The notes under the pieces were generated by a model. It worked only from the letters and a program-made list of their open reading frames with translations, was not told the origin of the DNA and searched no databases. Made by a program: the position numbers and the translations under genes. DNA of 64,000 nt, taken from the NCBI RefSeq assembly GCF_000423525.1, contig NZ_AUID01000013.1, forward strand, positions 16,483-80,482, in the 5' to 3' direction. The first letter of the stretch is position 1; the number at the start of each line of letters is the position of its first letter. Origin of the DNA: Proteocatella sphenisci DSM 23131. Lineage in GTDB: Bacteria > Bacillota > Clostridia > Peptostreptococcales > Filifactoraceae. This document shows positions 27,801 to 35,847 of this stretch, piece after piece.

Positions 27801-28327
27801 CAAGAAATGTAGTAAGTTACTCTCTATACCCAAAAGTTTATGATGATTACTGCAAACATCTTGATCTTTATAACGACATAAGCAAGCTTCCGTCTAATGT
27901 GTTCTTTAATGGTCTTGATGTCGGTGAAGAGGTCGATGTTGAAATAGAACCAGGTAAAGTACTCAACATGAAATTCCTTTCAATGAACGATCCTGATTCA
28001 AGCGGAATGAGAACGCTGAGCTTTGAAGTTAACGGTTCATCCAGAGAAACCGAGATCCTTGACCATTCAGTTGAGATCATCAAGTACGATGAAAGAAAAG
28101 TAGATTCTACAAATCCAAAACATATAGGTTCTCCAATTCCTGGAAATGTCGTTAAGATATTTGTAAAAGCAGGAGACGCTATCGAAGCCAATAAGCCAAT
28201 AATGACTATAGAAGCTATGAAAATGGAAACCACCGTACTTTCGAAGGCTAATGGCCTTATATCCGAAATACTTGTAAAAGAAGGTGACCGTGTTACCGAT
28301 AATCAGCTTATAGCTACTTTAGAATAA
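24896..28327 (+). CDS. pyc: Pyruvate carboxylase
   Basis: A biotin-dependent enzyme of 1143 aa that makes oxaloacetate from pyruvate, bicarbonate and ATP, refilling four-carbon acids. The order is biotin carboxylase (residues 1-460, ATP grasp loop KASNGGGGRGMR near 165), carboxyltransferase (from about 530, TMRDAHQSLIATR near 545) and biotin carrier (AMKMET with biotinyl Lys1109). Single-chain form of usual length. ATG start preceded by ATAGGAGG. It is monocistronic and closed by a terminator, and transcribed against most of the window. Confidence 0.97.
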   Translation: MSQEIKQFKKVMVANRGEIAIRIFRALTELGIRTVGIYSKEDKLSLFRTKADESYLIGENKSPIDAYLDMEGIIRLAKSKKVDAIHPGYGFLSENPLFAKMCRDNGIEFIGPSVETMEMMGDKISSKKIADICGVPTIPGTKDAIKTVEDAIRIAEEIGYPVMVKASNGGGGRGMRIVRSSSQMQTDFQSAMNESIKAFGDDKIFIEKYLHKPKHIEVQILGDAYGNIVHLYERDCSLQRRHQKVIEFAPSISLKEDTKKKLLESALKLANHVNYKSAGTLEYLVDEQENFYFIEMNPRIQVEHTVTEMITGIDIVQSQILIEMGHSLKSEEINIQSQEDVKVNGYSIQCRLTTEDPTKGFMPDTGKISVYRSGSGFGIRLDGGNGFTGSEITPYYDSLLVKTTSWDRTFQGATRKVIRSLREFRIRGVKTNTPFLINVLNHPSFIEGKCYTSFIEETTELFDIKASKDRASKLINFIGNVTVNERTNNRFDESMINIPKFAITDTPGSRDLFLKMGAKDFTQMIKNEKKLYITDTTMRDAHQSLIATRLRTHDMVKIAPYANEVFKDTFSMETWGGATFDVAYRFLKESPWVRLQTLNKLMPNVLQHMLLRSSNAVGYKNYPDNVVAEFIKQSAERGVDVFKIFDSLNWIENMERPIEEALKTGKIVHGAICYTSNILDPNNTKYTTQYYIEKAKQLESMGVHIVGIKDMSGLLKPYAAKELVTALKKELNIPIEIHTHDSTGNGVSTVLMAAEAGADIVDCAIESMSGLTSQPSLNSVVEALRHTPRDTGLDIDKLNEISAYYLGVRNIYSKFETELKTPSVEIYKYEIPGGQYSNLLPQVQSLGLGDRFQEVKAAFKEANDLFGDIVKVTPSSKIVGDMAIFMVKNDINKDNIMEKGKDVSFPESVIEYFMGYIGQPEGGFPKELQKLVLKGATPITCRPGELLPPEDFDAIKKYLDENYDGRGNSRNVVSYSLYPKVYDDYCKHLDLYNDISKLPSNVFFNGLDVGEEVDVEIEPGKVLNMKFLSMNDPDSSGMRTLSFEVNGSSRETEILDHSVEIIKYDERKVDSTNPKHIGSPIPGNVVKIFVKAGDAIEANKPIMTIEAMKMETTVLSKANGLISEILVKEGDRVTDNQLIATLE

Positions 28328-28359
28328 CAACATTAGTAACTAAAATTCAATAAATCTCT

Positions 28360-28398
28360 ATTTTAAAAGGCTCAGAATGGTTTCCGAGCCTTTTAAAT
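28360..28398. terminator. Bidirectional terminator after pyc
   Basis: AAAAGGCTC and GAGCCTTTT arms enclose a 12-nt loop, with A/T runs on both sides. It lies between the convergent pyc and ferritin-like genes. Confidence 0.88.
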
Positions 28399-28419
28399 AA
28401 TGAATCATATAGTTTTAAA

Positions 28420-29046
28420 TTATAAAGCCTGTCTTCTACCCTGTCCATTGCCATTTCCATTTCTGCGTCCCTGCCCCATTCCAGTACCATTGCCTGTTCC
28501 TGTGCATGTTCCTGATGCGGCATTTTCAAATGCTCTCAGATGGTTTTTGGATGCATTCATGAGTCTTTCAAATATTGCTCTCACATCATCGTTCAGGTCC
28601 TCTTTGAGGAATTTTTCGTACATTGCTATGTTATTCTCCTCAGCCTTGATTTCTATGCCATAGGATTCCTGTAGTGATGGTGGCATTTCAACAAGAGACT
28701 TCCAATCCTTTTCCGGTACAGTCACCTTATATTTTTCAAAAAGAGGAAGCAGCATACTGACATGCCTCTGCTCAGCTCTCACAATGTTTGTGAACGGCCT
28801 CTGAGCGCCGAACTTTTCGATTATCATCTGATACCCTGCAAGCGCAAGATTTTCATCTTCAACAGCATAGACAAGCATCTCCTCAAGGGTATAGCTGCTG
28901 TCTGAAGAAGCCGCTGCTGCGCCATACTTTTCAGTGGATATACTGCTGTCTTCAACTGCATATACAGCTCCTCCTGATACTGCAGATACTATCATCGCAG
29001 CAGATAAAAATATGCCTGCCGATTTTTTCAAGATATTCTTTCTCAT
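28420..29046 (-). CDS. Exported ferritin-like DUF2202 protein
   Basis: A 208-aa protein with an N-terminal signal peptide (MRKNILKKSAGIFLSAAMIV...AVYA). The DUF2202 ferritin-like region spans about residues 40-185. Helices carry possible metal ligands (EDENLALAGYQMIIEKFG, AEQRHVSMLLPLFEKY, EENNIAMYEKFL). The C-terminus is Gly/Arg/Asn-rich. An ATG at 29055 overlaps the AAGGAG site, so 29046 is preferred. The family function is unknown. It lies downstream of a two-component system on the same strand, which may or may not control it. Confidence 0.8.
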   Translation of the reverse strand: MRKNILKKSAGIFLSAAMIVSAVSGGAVYAVEDSSISTEKYGAAAASSDSSYTLEEMLVYAVEDENLALAGYQMIIEKFGAQRPFTNIVRAEQRHVSMLLPLFEKYKVTVPEKDWKSLVEMPPSLQESYGIEIKAEENNIAMYEKFLKEDLNDDVRAIFERLMNASKNHLRAFENAASGTCTGTGNGTGMGQGRRNGNGNGQGRRQAL

Positions 29047-29188
29047 ACTATTCATCTCCTTATCATATATAAAGGTAAGCTTGAATTCCTTATGTCTTAT
29101 CCTTATTATAACCATCAAATATGACGGAAGTGTGATGGAAATATAAAATAAGTATGAAAGATATCTGATTAAAGATACTTTCAGTATT

Positions 29189-30514
29189 TCACTTAACAAA
29201 ATCATATAGCATTATTTCCAGACAGAAAATATTATTAATTGTGGTTATTTTGCAGTATCCGCTCTGTTCTTTTACTAATTCCTGGATACTCTTAATTCCT
29301 ATACCATGCATAACAGGATTTTCCTTTTTAGTAACAGGTAATCCGCCATCAAATGCTATTACTCCTGAATATGGATTCGAAATTTTTATAAATAAATTTC
29401 CATCATCATCAAATATTCTTATAATTATACTTTTTTGCGTTAAAACTTCGGAGCTGTAGTTCTGTATGGCATTATCTATTGCGTTTCCAAGTATAATGTA
29501 CAGACTATCTTCATCAATCTCTGCATTTACTGCGACATTTATCTTTGTATCAGTTTCAATTCCTTTATTGCTTGCTTCTTGCAACTTATAATTTAACAAT
29601 CTATTCAATCCCTGATTTTTTGTATAAATTTTTAAATCCCCTTTAAATTCTTCGCCAATTAAAAAATTTAGTTTGTCTTCTAATTCCATCAACGATTTCT
29701 CTGTATTTTCTTCTAACCTTGATTTTAAATACAGCAATTGATAGTTTAAATCATGTTTGATTGATCTTATTTTATCAAAAGAATTGCTTACAACTTGTTC
29801 CCGCTCTATGTAGTATTTCATTTGAGATTTCAAAAATTTATTATCATACTTTACTCTTTCAATTTCTTTCAATTTGTCAAAAAGATAGTATACGAATATA
29901 TTTATAAATACCAGACTGACAATCGAACCGGCTACCAGCCATTGAATAATTCCTGTTTTATTGTAAGCAATAGTGCTAAAAGTATATATTATAAATATAC
30001 TGCAGATTGGAAGTATAACAACTTGAAATGAATCAAAAATAACAAACTTGTCTCCATCTTCCTTTTTCAATTTATATGTTTGCAGTAATTTTATTGAAAT
30101 CAGCGTGACAATTTTGGATAAGATCGTTCCCACCAGTCTGGATAATTCATCTTGCAATATCAATTCTACTGAAAAATTCAGCAAAATTCCATAAATTATT
30201 GCTACAATTAGCTCAGAAACTACTCCTAAAAATACCCATGCAATTGAAATGATAAATTTATCTAAATATCTGCCCGAATAATTAGATGCAATTATAAAAA
30301 CTGTAAACAACTGGATTAATATATTTGTCGCAGGTTCTGTATTCAGAAAATATGTTGCAAATCCAAATAATAAAAAAAATAAATAAGACAACATTCTGTA
30401 ATTATTTAACTTTTTTTCTGGTTTTAAAAAGATTTTAATCGCAAGATCTATTGTATACAGTGATAAAATATTAATCGAAGAATATAAAAAAATCTCCATG
30501 CTTATAGATATCAT
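29189..30514 (-). CDS. Agr-type sensor histidine kinase (HPK10, GHKL ATPase)
   Basis: A 441-aa membrane sensor. Six or seven hydrophobic segments fill residues 1-205. A coiled linker and a phospho-acceptor region with IRSIKHDLNYQLLYLKSRL (His near residue 255) follow, then a GHKL ATPase domain with NAIDNAIQNY (N box) and HGIGIKSIQELV (G box). The pattern matches AgrC-like kinases that sense peptide signals. The start lies 2 bp after the stop of the response regulator, so the pair is coupled. The ligand is unknown; a frameshifted small gene upstream is one candidate source. Confidence 0.87.
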   Translation of the reverse strand: MISISMEIFLYSSINILSLYTIDLAIKIFLKPEKKLNNYRMLSYLFFLLFGFATYFLNTEPATNILIQLFTVFIIASNYSGRYLDKFIISIAWVFLGVVSELIVAIIYGILLNFSVELILQDELSRLVGTILSKIVTLISIKLLQTYKLKKEDGDKFVIFDSFQVVILPICSIFIIYTFSTIAYNKTGIIQWLVAGSIVSLVFINIFVYYLFDKLKEIERVKYDNKFLKSQMKYYIEREQVVSNSFDKIRSIKHDLNYQLLYLKSRLEENTEKSLMELEDKLNFLIGEEFKGDLKIYTKNQGLNRLLNYKLQEASNKGIETDTKINVAVNAEIDEDSLYIILGNAIDNAIQNYSSEVLTQKSIIIRIFDDDGNLFIKISNPYSGVIAFDGGLPVTKKENPVMHGIGIKSIQELVKEQSGYCKITTINNIFCLEIMLYDFVK

Positions 30515-30516
30515 TG

Positions 30517-31236
30517 TTATAAATACCTCTTTTCAATATATTTCATGTATCTTTGCTCTGTATCCATCTTATATTTTGCTCCAATGCTATAGGTCTGTGG
30601 TCTTCCTTTGATAATCACAACATCGGATTTCACACTTACGTATTTTAAATTGAAAATAAAAGATTTACTCGGCATAATAAAACAGTCTACGTTCTGCAGC
30701 TTTGACCAGGTACTTGACAATGTATCACAGTATATTTCTTCAAATTTGGTTGAGTATAATATTATATTATTTCTTTGACTTTCAAAATATATAATATCTT
30801 GAATCGGAATGCATTGCAATTTTCCTTGCTTTTTGTAAGTAAAAATACGTTCTTTATCTTTTCGAATGATTTCACAGGCTTTCAATAGCGCTGATTCTAG
30901 CTGACTTTTATCAATCGGTTTATCAATAAATGCTATTGTTTGAAAAGCAAATAATTCTTTGATTCTTTTATCGTAGCTGGAAATAAAAATAATCAGGCTT
31001 TCCTTTCCCATAGAACGAATTTTTGTTGCAGTGTCAATTCCATCCATTCCATTCATAAGTATGTCTAATAGTATTACCTGAAAATCTTGTGTTTCTAAAG
31101 CATCACAAAGCTCTTCCCCACTGGAAAAAGATGCTATGTTGAATTCTTCTTTCCATTTTTCTTCAATAAAACTAAGTGAAGACATGATTTTATCCCGCTC
31201 ATTTTTAATATCATCACAGTAGGCTATTTTTAACAT
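30517..31236 (-). CDS. LytTR family response regulator (AgrA-like)
   Basis: A 239-aa regulator with a receiver domain (residues 1-125) and a LytTR DNA-binding domain (about 140-235). Acidic pocket residues are in YCDDIKNER, and the phospho-acceptor Asp is in VILLDILMNGMDG. The ATG at 31236 follows GGGGGAG; a longer reading from 31314 is unlikely. It is encoded directly before its kinase. LytTR regulators bind pairs of short direct repeats; none was firmly identified upstream. Confidence 0.9.
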   Translation of the reverse strand: MLKIAYCDDIKNERDKIMSSLSFIEEKWKEEFNIASFSSGEELCDALETQDFQVILLDILMNGMDGIDTATKIRSMGKESLIIFISSYDKRIKELFAFQTIAFIDKPIDKSQLESALLKACEIIRKDKERIFTYKKQGKLQCIPIQDIIYFESQRNNIILYSTKFEEIYCDTLSSTWSKLQNVDCFIMPSKSFIFNLKYVSVKSDVVIIKGRPQTYSIGAKYKMDTEQRYMKYIEKRYL

Positions 31237-31395
31237 GAGCTCTCCCCCAGTATTTGCTTTTTGCAATTTCTTTATATGTTCATAATGAACAAAAAAATTA
31301 GCTATTACCTTCAAATATCAACTCTCTTCGTGTTTTTAAAATTAAGTGCCAATCTTATTTATCATTATACTCCAAAATCCATCCTAAATCTTAAA

Positions 31396-31440
31396 AATCA
31401 TAAAATCCTCATCAGTTTCATGCAACAGGATTTTATGATT
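31396..31440 (-). terminator. Terminator between the small-protein genes and the two-component system
   Basis: Perfect 14-bp arms (AATCATAAAATCCT and complement) with a 17-nt loop, followed on the minus strand by TTTAAG. It ends the transcript of the genes at 31483-32612. Confidence 0.88.
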
Positions 31441-31482
31441 CAAATTCTACTATTCAATTTTACACGAATTTCCAAAATTATA

Positions 31483-31992
31483 CTAATTTCCTAAATTAGG
31501 TTCATAGACCAATGGTTCTTCATTCTTTAAATTGATGTCGTTTTCAATTAAAGGTTTTAACGGTGGTGTAACCGAAAATGCATCACTGGATTTTTTGTAA
31601 AAATCTCCACTTTTTTCAAAAATGATATTTCCTTTTTTGTCTATGGTGATTTTATTTCTGTCAGATTCATCTCTGCCAGAAAGCAAATATTCATTTTCGG
31701 ATAACTTTGTAAATGTACCTCTGTATATGCTGTTCTCACTGTTATTCATAAAGTCTTCATAGTAATAATAATGGTTTGGATTGTTTTCTATATGCGGAAC
31801 CGTGATCATAGTATGTCTTACAATATAAGCAAAGCTCCCTTCCGTTTTCGATTCTTCTTGTAAGATGTATGTACCAACAAAACCAGATAAAGGAGGAGAT
31901 TTAAAAGTATTGCAATTTAATGAAAATACAATATACATAAATAACATAATCGCTAAAGTTCCTATTAATATATTATTTCCTGTTTTTTGCAT
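31483..31992 (-). CDS. Hypothetical membrane-anchored exported protein
   Basis: A 169-aa protein with one hydrophobic segment (residues 8-26) and an extracytoplasmic part. Not recognised. The soluble part contains GFVGTYILQEES, the tyrosine-rich NPNHYYYYEDFM and GTFTKLSENEYLLSG, which suggest a small beta-rich, lipocalin-like fold; that is a guess. It is followed by a terminator, lies 20 bp after the four-helix protein gene and just upstream of the Agr-like regulators. Confidence 0.65.
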   Translation of the reverse strand: MQKTGNNILIGTLAIMLFMYIVFSLNCNTFKSPPLSGFVGTYILQEESKTEGSFAYIVRHTMITVPHIENNPNHYYYYEDFMNNSENSIYRGTFTKLSENEYLLSGRDESDRNKITIDKKGNIIFEKSGDFYKKSSDAFSVTPPLKPLIENDINLKNEEPLVYEPNLGN

Positions 31993-32012
31993 TCTTATCT
32001 CCTCCTCTATAA

Positions 32013-32393
32013 TTATGTTGTCTCATATTTCATGCTTATAACAACGCACTTTACAAGATAGTATGAAAAGAATATCGCAGTGAATATCTCACTATTTGAG
32101 AATCCAAGTAGCTGAGCTGCGTATTTCCCTAAAATTAATGTGAACATACCTACGTATAAATCAGATTTACACGGATTGTCGAGCAGTCTGAAAAAATATC
32201 CCAAGTTAACATTCTTCCAGATGTATTCATTTGAATTCACTCGTTTTTTTATAGCATACACAACTATTACTACAGACAGTGCAAGTGGTATGACAAACTT
32301 GTCACTTAGAATAGCAAATATAGGGTTTATAATGAATAAAAGAATTATAGTTATCAAAATAAGCAGATCTTTAATTATGGAGTATAGTCTCAT
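32013..32393 (-). CDS. Small hypothetical membrane protein
   Basis: A 126-aa protein with hydrophobic segments near residues 8-28, 31-48 and 78-118. A charged loop holds KKRVNSNEYIWKNVNLGYFF. Not recognised. AgrB was considered because of the neighbouring AgrC/AgrA-like pair, but the protein is short and lacks a clear His-Cys protease pair. It begins 10 bp after the stop of the frameshifted small gene and probably shares its transcript. It could be an export or immunity factor for that product, which is speculative. Confidence 0.6.
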   Translation of the reverse strand: MRLYSIIKDLLILITIILLFIINPIFAILSDKFVIPLALSVVIVVYAIKKRVNSNEYIWKNVNLGYFFRLLDNPCKSDLYVGMFTLILGKYAAQLLGFSNSEIFTAIFFSYYLVKCVVISMKYETT

Positions 32394-32403
32394 TGCTCAT
32401 CCT

Positions 32404-32612
32404 CTACTTTGTATAAACTCTATAGGAATCGGGACTTATACCCCAAGGGTTCCCTGCGTAAATAACACAATACTTAATTCCGTTCCTTGTTACAATTTTT
32501 GTATACGATGTCCTACTTATTTCAGAAAGCATAAAGTCTATAAGTTTTCCTCCTACATACCCAGTTATAAATTCAATTAATCCATAAGTTTAAACATCAG
32601 GATTCTTTTCAT
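32404..32612 (-). pseudogene. Small gene with an apparent frameshift (about 69 codons)
   Basis: AGAGGAG and an ATG at 32612 open a frame that reads MKRILMFKLMD and stops at 32577. A -1 shift near 32585-32590 enters an open frame of 61 codons reading GLIEFITGYVGGKLIDFM, then SRTSYTKIVTRNG, and ends SPDSYRVYTK at 32404. Together they would form a small, glycine-containing peptide. Context (small membrane proteins and an AgrCA-like pair) suggests a secreted peptide or bacteriocin-like product, but no family is recognised. It may be a true pseudogene, a sequencing error or recoded. Confidence 0.5.
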
Positions 32613-32912
32613 AAAATTCTCCTCTGAATCAACTAATGTTTTTTAATATAATACTTTCCAAAAAAACAATAATAATCATAAAAATAAAAATTTAAATATG
32701 AAGTATGAATATAATGATTAGATTGAAATAATTAGTAACTTTAAAGCAATTATAACCCAACTCTCACTTTAAAAACCACAAACAGGACGAAACAGCAAAA
32801 ATCAAGGACGAAATTCTATATATACCAATAGCCTATATACGTTTGCCTTTTATTAACAAACCATAAGACCCTAAAGTGATTTTTCACAATAGGGCCTTAT
32901 AGTTCTATCTTT
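32613..32912. other. AT-rich non-coding stretch with one terminator-like hairpin
   Basis: No gene seen. ATAAGACCCTA and TAGGGCCTTAT (32863-32900) form an 11-bp stem with one mismatch-tolerant G-T pair. It lies 17 bp beyond the stop of the ppdK remnant and is probably the original ppdK terminator. The rest shows only low-complexity AT-rich DNA. Confidence 0.6.
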
Positions 32913-32933
32913 TTCTTATTTGTCTCTTACTGT
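32913..32933. repeat. Direct repeat, left copy (candidate attachment site)
   Basis: A 21-bp sequence beginning TTCTTATTTGTCTCTTAC is identical to 35962-35982. After one mismatch the next five bases also agree. Both copies overlap a ppdK stop codon and its last codons. It delimits the accessory segment. Confidence 0.8.
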
Positions 32934-32976
32934 TCCATCGCTTATAGCTGCCTGCGCGGCGGCTATCAAAATAGAC
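32917..32976 (-). pseudogene. Remnant of the 3' end of ppdK
   Basis: The minus strand reads IAAAQAAISDGTVRDK and then TAA, matching the end of the intact PPDK (LAAAQAAIDDGTVRDK). Only the last 16 or so codons are recognisable. Nucleotides differ at many third positions, so it is a diverged copy rather than a recent local duplication. This fits an element that integrated in ppdK and supplied its own version of the gene end. Confidence 0.82.
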
Positions 32977-33029
32977 CAATCGTTATTTTTTGCACATTAT
33001 GTTACACTTTCTTGTAATTCAATAAAACT

Positions 33030-33943
33030 TCAAAGCCTTTTTGCAATTAAATTGAACTCCGATCCCTGTTCATCTAACTTCATTTTATATACAGGTATCT
33101 GTAACTTATTTGCTATTTTAATAATGCTGTCTTTATATGACTGCATACAATTCATACCGATATATATTTCTTTTGGTATTGCTGAAAAGTAAGGCATTCC
33201 TTTTGCAGTTGCACCTGTAGTACATCTAAACTCGTTCTCATAACTCCATGAAACGTGTTTAATATTACAAAAAAATGATGACAAATATATCAGTGATAAA
33301 TCATCTAATAATATCTGTTTTCTTACCTTTCTTGACTGTACTTCAATTTCTCTAATCATATTTTCCACTTGTTTAACCATCAAACTTGTAATATAGTATA
33401 TTGAACTGGAAAAGTACAACCTGATAATTGATTATTCAACTTCATATCATATGAAACACAATAACCCGTATGATTATTTGCATAATGTGCCCACATTGGC
33501 ATTGAGTTTTCACTATTTGAAGTCAACGCTGATACTTTTGAAAAAGATGAAAAATCATCTATCAATCTTCCATCACAACCAGCTAACCTATCAAATCTTT
33601 TTAGTTCCTCTGGCTTATGGAAGTACGCCTTATTATCAAAGGGGTCATTCAAATATTTCGCATCAGTCATAAATATCTTTTTCTGTTCTAATGTTTGTAG
33701 CTTTTGCTCATTTAAAGCTATATCATCCGTTAATGAATAATACTTAAACAATATTTCTGGTATGTATAACCTTGTAATTTTATAAATCTCATTAAAGACT
33801 TCATTTTTATTCGATGATGTATTAATTAAATATATTGCTTTAAGATAATCTATTGGATTATCAATACGCCATTTCTCAATGTCAAAGTCTTTCTCGTCAA
33901 TTGGCTTTTCTGGAATTGTATATTGAATGTCTTCTAGTTTCAT
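33030..33943 (-). pseudogene. DUF2971 family protein, frameshifted
   Basis: Two overlapping frames together make a DUF2971-like protein of about 300 aa. The first (33943-33380) contains LFKYYSLTDDIALNEQKL, NDPFDNKAYF and the family signature MPMWAHYANNHTGYCVSYD, then loses frame after FPVQY. The second resumes as SSSIYYITSLMVKQVENM and includes WSYENEFR and the C-terminal KMKLDEQGSEFNLIAKRL. The shift lies near 33395-33410. DUF2971 proteins are frequent in accessory and defence islands; their function is unknown. It is probably inactive unless the shift is a sequencing error. Confidence 0.75.
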
Positions 33944-33984
33944 TGATATCTCTCACCTCACAGTATATTTATCCACAGTTCTAT

Positions 33985-35226
33985 TCAATAATTTACTATA
34001 TCCCTTCCTGAAATTAAGTACTCTGGAACTTCAACATCCTTTACCATCGGGTGATTAGCAAAGAATAGCCTGATCGCCCTAATAGCACCATAAGTATCAT
34101 TCATTAAATCAACTTGTTTTTGATACAAACTAATGTCATATTTATTAGATGTTAATTCATGAGCTGGTATTTGACGTATACGTCGTATGTTTTTTAACGG
34201 TTTTATTATAATATCCTCAATATTCTCTTTAGTGCGTATATTTTTACACATCCACTCTTCTAACATTACAAGACTGCCTTTTTCTTTACCACTTTCATCA
34301 AATCGGTAAACACTAGCAATGTAAGGAGCTGACTTTTGAAATATCTTATATGATAAGTTATGTACAACAAGTTTTTCTAGTAAAAGTACAAAATCGTAGT
34401 AGTTTTTTAGAGTAGGTAAAAAGATGTTTCTATATCCTTCCGGCATTTCTGAAAAATGTGTTCCAAATGTTTTATTAAATAATTTTGGAATACCCATTGC
34501 CTCACACTGTTCATTAATAACATTCATTTCGTCAATCAAAGCATGAAAAATCCATGCTTTTGTTGCCCATTTACCATGTATTAGATTCTCAATAAAACCA
34601 GAGGCTATTTTACAGTGGCTTTGATTATGAAGTTCGAACCCTTTCCAAAGCATCTGTTTTCGAGGTGATAGCTTTGCTAAATCACATATAAAAACACCAA
34701 TTGCTCGTTCTAAATATTCTCCTTCAATATAAGCCATACCATAGTCTTTTATGTATTCATCCTCAATAAAACTGTCATCACAGTATTCATCCTTAGGATA
34801 TATATTCCCTCTATACCCACTATCCATTAATATAAATTTAGGATTATTCGCATATCTCTCTAATATCTCTATATTAAAATATATTATCTTAAATTGATTT
34901 TCACCTTTTTGCATGGTAATAGTATATGGACTATCATAATCAACCGCTATATCCTTTAATGCTTTTGGAGTTGGGTATAATACTGAGTACATTGTTTTTT
35001 GGGATATGTTTGATTTTTGTGTCTCAGCTGGAATGTTTAAGTTAACTCCCTTAATATGAGGATTTAAAACCTCATTGCTGGAGAGCACTTCGATGAGCTG
35101 TTGGTCTATCAATTCACATAATATTTTATAATCATAGTTCTCCATTTGATAAACAGGCAATCCATTAAAATCAAAAGAATTTAAATAGTAACCAATTATC
35201 TCATTAAGTATTTGTTCTTTTCCCAT
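33985..35226 (-). CDS. Accessory protein with a putative C-terminal HEPN-like domain
   Basis: A 413-aa protein of unknown function. The middle region reads FNIEILERYANNPKFIL and FICDLAKLSPRKQMLWKGFEL, a pattern I associate with large hypothetical proteins of accessory regions. The C-terminal 100 residues are helical and contain RQIPAH (Arg351-His356), which fits the RX4H motif of HEPN ribonucleases, followed by a helix with DTYGAIRAIRLFF. No membrane segment or signal. It lies between a degenerate recombinase and a DUF2971 gene. An RNase or defence role is a hypothesis only. Confidence 0.6.
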   Translation of the reverse strand: MGKEQILNEIIGYYLNSFDFNGLPVYQMENYDYKILCELIDQQLIEVLSSNEVLNPHIKGVNLNIPAETQKSNISQKTMYSVLYPTPKALKDIAVDYDSPYTITMQKGENQFKIIYFNIEILERYANNPKFILMDSGYRGNIYPKDEYCDDSFIEDEYIKDYGMAYIEGEYLERAIGVFICDLAKLSPRKQMLWKGFELHNQSHCKIASGFIENLIHGKWATKAWIFHALIDEMNVINEQCEAMGIPKLFNKTFGTHFSEMPEGYRNIFLPTLKNYYDFVLLLEKLVVHNLSYKIFQKSAPYIASVYRFDESGKEKGSLVMLEEWMCKNIRTKENIEDIIIKPLKNIRRIRQIPAHELTSNKYDISLYQKQVDLMNDTYGAIRAIRLFFANHPMVKDVEVPEYLISGRDIVNY

Positions 35227-35262
35227 TATTTCACCTTACATATAAACCTATAGAAAATTCCA

Positions 35263-35745
35263 TTATATGTGTTTCCTTTCTCTGATATTATAATTTAGTT
35301 TCATATAAGTCCTTAAATCTACTAGCTCTCTAGGAATCCTACCTTTTTCATTTGGTGCCTCTGTTCTCTCCATTAAACCTGTTTTACTGTTTATATCATC
35401 AAGTGCAATTAATACACTCAAAGTATACTCTCCTAACTGGCTTGCTGAATCAAATTTTTCTTTCCTTATGTATAAGGAAACATTCTTTTCTTGAGTCTGA
35501 ACAATAAACCTAATTATTGATTTGATATTCTTACCTAATGAATCTATGCTATACACAAAGATTGTGTCTCCACTTCTTACATAATCAATCATCTCATTTA
35601 ATACTGTATTTCCTACATTCTTCTCATGAAATATCCTATACACATTTGAACTATTTAAAAAGTCCATTTGTGTTTTGTATGTACGACTGTTTTCTACTCC
35701 TCTTATATATCCTAATTTAATGTTAAACACCCCATATAAGTCCAA
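35263..35745 (-). CDS. Degenerate serine recombinase (resolvase N-terminal-like)
   Basis: A 160-aa protein aligning with the resolvase/invertase catalytic domain: LGYIRGVENS for GYxRVS, then YVRSGDTIFVYSIDSLGKNI for the GDxLxVxxxDRLGRS segment. The catalytic serine position is Val17 and the DRLGR arginine is Ser, so recombination activity is doubtful. The C-terminal region (RIPRELVDLRTYMK) is short and lacks a clear helix-turn-helix. An extended -10 (TG-T-TAGAAT at 35760-35768) lies upstream. It is probably a relic of the element that brought the segment in, or a protein reused for regulation. Confidence 0.65.
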   Translation of the reverse strand: MDLYGVFNIKLGYIRGVENSRTYKTQMDFLNSSNVYRIFHEKNVGNTVLNEMIDYVRSGDTIFVYSIDSLGKNIKSIIRFIVQTQEKNVSLYIRKEKFDSASQLGEYTLSVLIALDDINSKTGLMERTEAPNEKGRIPRELVDLRTYMKLNYNIRERKHI

Positions 35746-35847
35746 ATTTTAATACTCTTATTCTAACACAAAGCGTTCCAAAATTAAACTTAAAAAGTGT
35801 TCTATAATAGCTAAACTTATTTTCTGTTACGAAATACATTATTCTGA

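Noticed and set aside
32013..32393. AgrB-type peptide processing protease
   Set aside because: Too short and without a clear His/Cys catalytic pair, despite the AgrCA-like neighbours.
32585..32595. Programmed -1 frameshift at TTTAAAC
   Set aside because: The heptamer is in the wrong phase relative to the ATG frame for standard slippage; error or mutation is simpler.
32920..33192. 90-codon plus-strand frame over the ppdK remnant
   Set aside because: Antisense reading of the remnant and the DUF2971 3' end; the minus strand explains the sequence better.
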